Part shown: one piece after another, positions 60,185-64,000 of the stretch | How positions within the stretch are numbered: position 1 is the stretch's first letter | Layout: the number at the start of each line of letters is the position of its first letter | Program-made: the position numbers and the translations under genes | Notes under the pieces: generated by a model | Database searches by the model: none | What the model was told of the DNA's origin: nothing | Seen by the model: only the letters and a program-made list of their open reading frames with translations | Assembly (NCBI GenBank): GCA_036652035.1 | Contig: JAVVWR010000001.1 | Location: 70,316-134,315, forward strand | Length of the DNA: 64,000 bases | DNA from: JAEZVV01 sp036652035 | GTDB lineage: Bacteria > Pseudomonadota > Gammaproteobacteria > Burkholderiales > Burkholderiaceae_F | Direction: 5' to 3'

Positions 60185-61603
60185 TCAGCCGTTGATATAG
60201 ATCCAGTTCAAGAGTGCGTCGAGCGCCGGCGTCGCGGCACCGGCATTGGCGTGATTGACGATCGCCACCACCGCATAGCGCCGGCCGCTGCTGGCGAGCA
60301 CGTAACCCGCGATCGCTCTCGAATCGGCCAAGAGACCGGTCTTGATATGCGCCGAGCCCACGGCGCCATTGCGTTTTTTCATCGTGCCGTCGACGCCAAC
60401 AATGGGCATTGACGACATGAACTCGGGCATCCAGGGTGAAACGTAGGCCGCCACCAGCAAGCGCGCCAAGGCGCGGGGCGAAATGCGTTCGACCCGCGAC
60501 AGACCCGAGCCGTTGTCGAGCACGAATTCGTTCGCGCCTATGCCCTTGCCGCCCAGCCAGTCGGCAACCACGGCCTGCGCCCGCGCCGTGGTCGCCGGCG
60601 ATTTGTCACCATTGACCGCGAGCGAAAGGAAAAGCTGGCGCGCCATCACGTTATTGCTGAATTTGTTGATGTCGCGGATCACTTCGGCGAGCGGGCGCGA
60701 TTCCTGGACCGCTAGCACGCGAGCGCTGGGCGAAGGCGCGCCGTCGCGTACCCGGCCCGTCAAAGTGCCGCCGCCAGCTTCCCACAGGCTGCGAAAGACC
60801 ATCTCGAAGTAGCGCGTCGGCTCGAGCAGATTGAGATGCCAGGCGCGCTCACCGCAGGCGAGCGGATAGGCACCGCGAAACTGCGGCCGCAGCGGATCGG
60901 TGAAATCGCCACCCAGGCGCGCCCGCCAGTCACTGCACGGACCGGCCTCGACACGAACATGGGCCGGCAGCACCAGACCCGCCACCTGCGGCATGGCGTA
61001 GACACGGGCGGTCTTGCCATCCGGTTCAGGAATGAAGTTCAGGCTGATGGTCTTGTAATTGAGCAGCAGAGCGTCGGGCCCCGCGTTGTAGGGACGCAGC
61101 GCTTCGCCATCAAAGGCCGCGGGGTCGTGCGCTACCGCCTCGAACGCCGAGCGGTCAAGCACCAGATCACCGCGGATCTCACGGATACCGGCGCCGCGCA
61201 GGCGTTGCGTCAGCAACCACAGGTTCTCGATCACGAAAGCCGGGTCGCCGCTGCCACGGATGAAAAGATCGCCCTCGAGCGCTCCGGCGCGCGGCACGCT
61301 CTCGGCCAGGACCTCCGTGCGCCAGGTGAATTGCGGCCCGAGCAATTCCAGACCGGCCAGCGTGGTCACCAGCTTCATGGTCGAAGCCGGGTTAAGCAGT
61401 TGCGTCTCGTTGTGCCGCAACTCCAGCCCGGGACCGGTCAACGGGACGAGCATCGCGCCCAGGGCCGCGGGTGGAATCTTCGCCACGCGCAGCTGGGTGA
61501 CGACCGCCTCAGGCAGCCGAGCCGCGCGCGGCTGCGCCGCCGCCCCCGCCACCCAAACCACGGAAAGAACCAGACCGATCCAACGCACCCAAGCCACCAC
61601 CAT
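60185..61603 (-). CDS. dacB: D-alanyl-D-alanine carboxypeptidase/endopeptidase (PBP4, S13 family)
   Basis: 472 aa, with signal peptide (about residues 1-23). Periplasmic penicillin-binding protein that trims and splits peptidoglycan cross-links. The three active-site motifs are S74-T-M-K in NPASTMKLVTTL, S-N-N in NKFSNNVMARQLFL and K-T-G in HIKTGLLADSRAIAGYV. The inserted domain between the first two motifs is of PBP4 size. 77 nt downstream of the Cas6e-like gene, same strand. Confidence 0.95.
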   Translation of the reverse strand: MVVAWVRWIGLVLSVVWVAGAAAQPRAARLPEAVVTQLRVAKIPPAALGAMLVPLTGPGLELRHNETQLLNPASTMKLVTTLAGLELLGPQFTWRTEVLAESVPRAGALEGDLFIRGSGDPAFVIENLWLLTQRLRGAGIREIRGDLVLDRSAFEAVAHDPAAFDGEALRPYNAGPDALLLNYKTISLNFIPEPDGKTARVYAMPQVAGLVLPAHVRVEAGPCSDWRARLGGDFTDPLRPQFRGAYPLACGERAWHLNLLEPTRYFEMVFRSLWEAGGGTLTGRVRDGAPSPSARVLAVQESRPLAEVIRDINKFSNNVMARQLFLSLAVNGDKSPATTARAQAVVADWLGGKGIGANEFVLDNGSGLSRVERISPRALARLLVAAYVSPWMPEFMSSMPIVGVDGTMKKRNGAVGSAHIKTGLLADSRAIAGYVLASSGRRYAVVAIVNHANAGAATPALDALLNWIYING

Positions 61604-61680
61604 CTCCTCTGCCCAATCGCGCGACGAGGATACCGGGAGCGGCCGAACCGCGCGTCGAGCCGCGGGTTGGCGCGGCCGTG

Positions 61681-62373
61681 CTAGCCGGATATCTGCAGCA
61701 GTCCCAAACCGACGCGACGGTGCGAACCCACGCCGCGCAACAGAACCGGTTTGATCAGCGCTTCATCGGTGATGTGCATGACGCCTTCGAGCGCGGCATA
61801 ACGGATTCGCAGCACCCGCCCCTGATAGGGAAACGCGATCTCTCGGATGGCAACGTGAAAGAAGTCGGGCCGGAACCCGTACTTGGCTCCGGCTTGCGGC
61901 AGCCAGGCTTCAACTTCCTCAACGCTGCGAAACGGATCGACGTGCTTGGCGCCGTCAATCACAGTCTCGCGACCGACGCAGGCCTCGAGCGTGAAACGGT
62001 AGGGCAGGCCCTCGGCCAGTTGCAGCACATGGCGCTTGGGCGCCAGTGCGCTGATCGCCTCGAGCGGCGGCTCGCGCCAGGGTTCGCGCGAATACACCCA
62101 GTAGCGGCCGGGGGTCTCGCTGTCAGCGCGAAACAGAAAAGCTTCGCCAGCCCGGCCACCCAAGGCGCGGCTTAAAGACTCGTTGGCCGCGAGCGGGTCG
62201 GCATGGCCGGGGCCAAAGCTCACCACCGATTCCCAGCGCTCGACACTGGGCACGTCCAGCCGCGTGTAGCTGAGAATCGACTGGACAAAACCCGTCCCGC
62301 GCTGTCCCGGCTTCTTGCCGCCAGCGCGGGACGAGGCCAGCCATTGCGAAGGAAGACGAAGCGGCAACTCCAT
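61681..62373 (-). CDS. Orphan Cas6e (CasE/Cse3)-like RAMP protein with altered catalytic positions
   Basis: 230 aa; AGGA 5-6 nt before ATG 62371-62373. The C-terminal two thirds follow Cas6e: FLFRADSETPGRYWVYSREP (79-98), HVLQLAEGLPYRFTLEA (115-131; compare the usual k-x-G-x-x-YxFxLxAN), EEVEAWLPQAGAKYGF (152-167), LEGVMHITDEALIKPVLLRG (195-214) and the Gly-rich loop RGVGSHRRVGLGLLQI (213-228). Cas6e cuts CRISPR pre-crRNA using a Tyr and His in the first domain; here the matching segment is DPLAANESLSRAL (59-71), with Leu61 and Asn64 where Tyr and His are expected. An N-terminal extension of about 30 residues is basic. No other cas gene and no array lie in the window. Neighbours are dacB and cytochrome genes. 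RNA binding without cutting is inference. Confidence 0.7.
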   Translation of the reverse strand: MELPLRLPSQWLASSRAGGKKPGQRGTGFVQSILSYTRLDVPSVERWESVVSFGPGHADPLAANESLSRALGGRAGEAFLFRADSETPGRYWVYSREPWREPPLEAISALAPKRHVLQLAEGLPYRFTLEACVGRETVIDGAKHVDPFRSVEEVEAWLPQAGAKYGFRPDFFHVAIREIAFPYQGRVLRIRYAALEGVMHITDEALIKPVLLRGVGSHRRVGLGLLQISG

Positions 62374-62473
62374 GAGTGTCCTTTGGCGAGGTTCAACAAC
62401 CCCACTCTCATGCTATCGGCTGCCGCCTGCCTCTGAAATCGCGGTGACGGACTAGCGCATCGGATGAAGCGGC

Positions 62474-63157
62474 TCAGCTTCCTGCCGGCTTGCCAGCCGG
62501 GATCGGCTTCATCTTGAACAGCCGGTGGCAATCCAGGCAGTAGGTTTCAGACGTCTGGTGCGCCTTGTGGCAGACCGTGCAGTTGATTGGCCCAAGGTGT
62601 GACTGATGCGGGTTGCGGCTGGCGTGATCCTGCCCCGGGGTCTTGGCGGCGAGCTGCTCGTAGCTGCCGTGGCAGGCGAGGCAGCGCTCGGTGGTCGGCT
62701 TGTCGTCGAGCTGCGGCAACGCCTTGCCATGGCAACCGGCGCAGCTGATGCCTTTCTTGGCGTGAATTGCGTCGAGATTCGGACCGTCGGCGTAGCCGCT
62801 CGTGATCTCTCGCAAGGCCGCGTAAGTATCAGCGTCGGCCGCGCCAATCGAAGACCGGCCCGGCAGCGAGAAGGACTTGCTGGCAGTCACTTTGTGGCAG
62901 GTGCCGCAATCGAGTTCGACGCCCTTCTTGGCGTGAGCCGCGTGCAGCTTGGCGGAGAAGGCGTTAGGGCTCGCCTTGCCATCGCCGGACTGGTGACAAG
63001 CCAGGCAGGCCGCGATGTCTTGACCCTTGATCGCCGGGTGAGAGGCGGGCAGCACCTGAGTCAGGTTGGAATGGCAGTCGGCGCACTTGGGGGATGTTGC
63101 GGCCCAGCTCATCGAGCTCAACGCCAACAACAGTAATGTCAGCAAAAATTGCGGCAT
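62474..63157 (-). CDS. Heptaheme periplasmic cytochrome c
   Basis: 227 aa from ATG 63155-63157. Signal peptide MPQFLLTLLLLALSSMSWA. Seven CxxCH haem sites beginning at residues 25, 51, 84, 139, 159, 193 and 207. The last four, with SHLGPINCTVCHKAHQTSET and YCLDCHRLFKMKPIP, resemble the tetraheme domain of flavocytochrome c fumarate reductases. The first three share spacing and the phrase HAKKG with the second part, suggesting duplication. Upstream on the same strand is the flavin subunit, so the two probably form a periplasmic reductase in which this protein supplies electrons. Confidence 0.92.
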   Translation of the reverse strand: MPQFLLTLLLLALSSMSWAATSPKCADCHSNLTQVLPASHPAIKGQDIAACLACHQSGDGKASPNAFSAKLHAAHAKKGVELDCGTCHKVTASKSFSLPGRSSIGAADADTYAALREITSGYADGPNLDAIHAKKGISCAGCHGKALPQLDDKPTTERCLACHGSYEQLAAKTPGQDHASRNPHQSHLGPINCTVCHKAHQTSETYCLDCHRLFKMKPIPAGKPAGS

Positions 63158-63180
63158 GGTGGATTCCTGATCGGAGCGAT

Positions 63181-63205
63181 ACGCCGCGTCGGCAAGACGC
63201 GGCGT
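63181..63205. other. Stem-loop between flavocytochrome and cytochrome genes
   Basis: 10-bp perfect stem ACGCCGCGTC / GACGCGGCGT with a 5-nt loop and no T-run. It may adjust the ratio of the two subunits by affecting transcript ends or stability. Confidence 0.55.
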
Positions 63206-63269
63206 TCGAGCCACGCGGCGCGACACTCCGAAGTCAAACCGCGAACTCCGGAGCGCGGCGGGTGTGCAC

Positions 63270-64000
63270 TTAGACCATCTTGGCAGCGCTGTTGCCAGCG
63301 ACACGGCCAAAGGTCACGCAGTCGGCAATCGCGTTGGAACCGAGTCGGTTGCTGCCGTGTACACCACCGGTGACTTCGCCCGCGGCGTAGAGCTTCGGAA
63401 TCGGCTTGCCCCAGATATCAACCACTTGCGCCTGCGGATTGATCCGCAGGCCACCCATGGTGTGGTGCACCGAGGGCCATTGGGCGACACCGTAATACGG
63501 CCCCTTCTCGAGCGAGATCATCTGCTTGGTGATCGGTTTGTTGAACTCGGGGTCCTTGCCGTTCTTGAGGTATTGGTTGTGCTTCTTGATGCTCTCAACC
63601 AGTGCCACCTTGTTGATTCCCATCTTGTCGGCCAGTTCCTCGATCGTCGCGGCCTTGATGAAGCGCTTTTTCTCAAGGCCGGCCTTGACCTCTTCCATCG
63701 TTCCGCCCATCTTCGTGACCATTTCTTCATTGAAGACCGAGAACGAGGGTTTCATGTCGGCGCCCTGCTTCAATAGATTGAGTTGGGCGAAACTCACCAC
63801 GTCGCGGCGTTCGAGTTCACTGACAAACCGTTTGCCGTGCTTGGTCACATAGACGATGCCGACGCCGGGACCGTTGAACGGATACAAGGCAGGAGTATCG
63901 AGAATGCCGGTCTCCGGTTCGGCGTACGGATAGAGCTGGATGAAGTTCATCTGCAGGGTGTCGGCGCCCACCGCCTGCGCGAACTTGAGCACCTCGCCAG
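63270..64000 (-). CDS. Flavocytochrome c / fumarate-reductase-family flavoprotein, 3' part
   Basis: C-terminal ~243 residues; the gene runs past the window end. FAD-dependent periplasmic reductase family (fumarate, urocanate, methacrylate and related acceptors). Visible: QMNFIQLYPYAEPETGI, IVYVTKHGKRFVSELERRDV with the conserved RFV-x-E and Arg of the active-site region, SVHHTMGGLRINPQAQVVDI with the HHTMGG motif, and the FAD-binding end LYAAGEVTGGVHGSNRLGSN AIADCV type. The electron acceptor cannot be told without the N-terminal half. 112 nt precede the heptaheme cytochrome gene. Confidence 0.92.
   Translation of the reverse strand, partial: GEVLKFAQAVGADTLQMNFIQLYPYAEPETGILDTPALYPFNGPGVGIVYVTKHGKRFVSELERRDVVSFAQLNLLKQGADMKPSFSVFNEEMVTKMGGTMEEVKAGLEKKRFIKAATIEELADKMGINKVALVESIKKHNQYLKNGKDPEFNKPITKQMISLEKGPYYGVAQWPSVHHTMGGLRINPQAQVVDIWGKPIPKLYAAGEVTGGVHGSNRLGSNAIADCVTFGRVAGNSAAKMV

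Noticed and set aside
62413..62439. GCCGATAG on the minus strand before the Cas6e-like gene
   Set aside because: The -35 position reads ATTTCAGA; too poor to call a FliA promoter.
60185..64000. CRISPR array or other cas genes near the Cas6e-like gene
   Set aside because: No series of direct repeats with spacers was seen here or elsewhere in the window, and no neighbour resembles Cas1, Cas2, Cas3 or Cascade subunits.

Overview
The window is high-GC DNA from a motile Gram-negative bacterium, most likely a betaproteobacterium of Burkholderiales type. The basis is the combination of an FlhDC master regulator with FlhF/FlhG, enteric-like CheY/CheZ, a complete flg hook-basal-body cluster, a Chp/Pil twitching cluster next to rubredoxin and hemL, and a YqjD/E/K-like set. 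The genus cannot be named from the sequence. Two 100-N runs (15546-15645 and 45050-45149) are scaffold joins; in both, the flanking sequence suggests that the contigs really overlap.

Layout. 78-11701 (minus): a chemotaxis operon read from a diguanylate cyclase through a small helical protein, a CheY-like regulator, cheA, cheW, two MCPs, cheR, cheD and cheB. 11875-22239 (minus): flgB to flgL. 22415-23876 (plus): flgA, flgM, flgN, divergent from flgB. 24062-25213: an unusual PagP plus OmpW-like two-domain outer-membrane protein. 25279-31487 (minus): flhB, flhA, flhF, a P-loop-less flhG, fliA. 31669-37905 (minus): ycgR, an FlhB-tail protein, fliK, fliT, fliS, fliD, flaG, fliC. 38401-42433 (plus): flhD, flhC, motA, motB, cheY, cheZ. 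42434-44953: small accessory genes, including a decayed YeeE/YedE-like fragment. 45269-54774 (minus): chpA, pilJ, pilI, pilH, pilG, followed upstream by rubredoxin. 55392-64000: hemL, a DsbD/ScsB-type reductase, three small membrane or helical genes, dacB, a Cas6e-like gene standing alone, a seven-heme cytochrome c and the 3' part of a flavocytochrome-type reductase.

How it works together. FlhDC would switch on the basal body genes; FliA (sigma-28) and its antisigma factor FlgM then time the late genes. I find FliA-type promoter sequences (TAAAGTTT-N11-GCCGATAA type) in front of flgM, flgK, motA, fliS, flhB and, with altered spacing, fliC and flgA. The flhB site would place fliA in its own regulon. 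A diguanylate cyclase in the che operon and a YcgR brake link c-di-GMP to motility. The Chp cluster is a second chemosensory system, for type IV pili.

Most unusual items: an orphan Cas6e-like protein in which the catalytic Tyr/His positions look replaced; the PagP-OmpW-like fusion; an FlhG that keeps the FlhF-activating DQAxxLR motif but has lost its ATPase P-loop; and a heptaheme cytochrome with signs of internal duplication. No CRISPR array, rRNA, tRNA, insertion sequence or prophage was seen.
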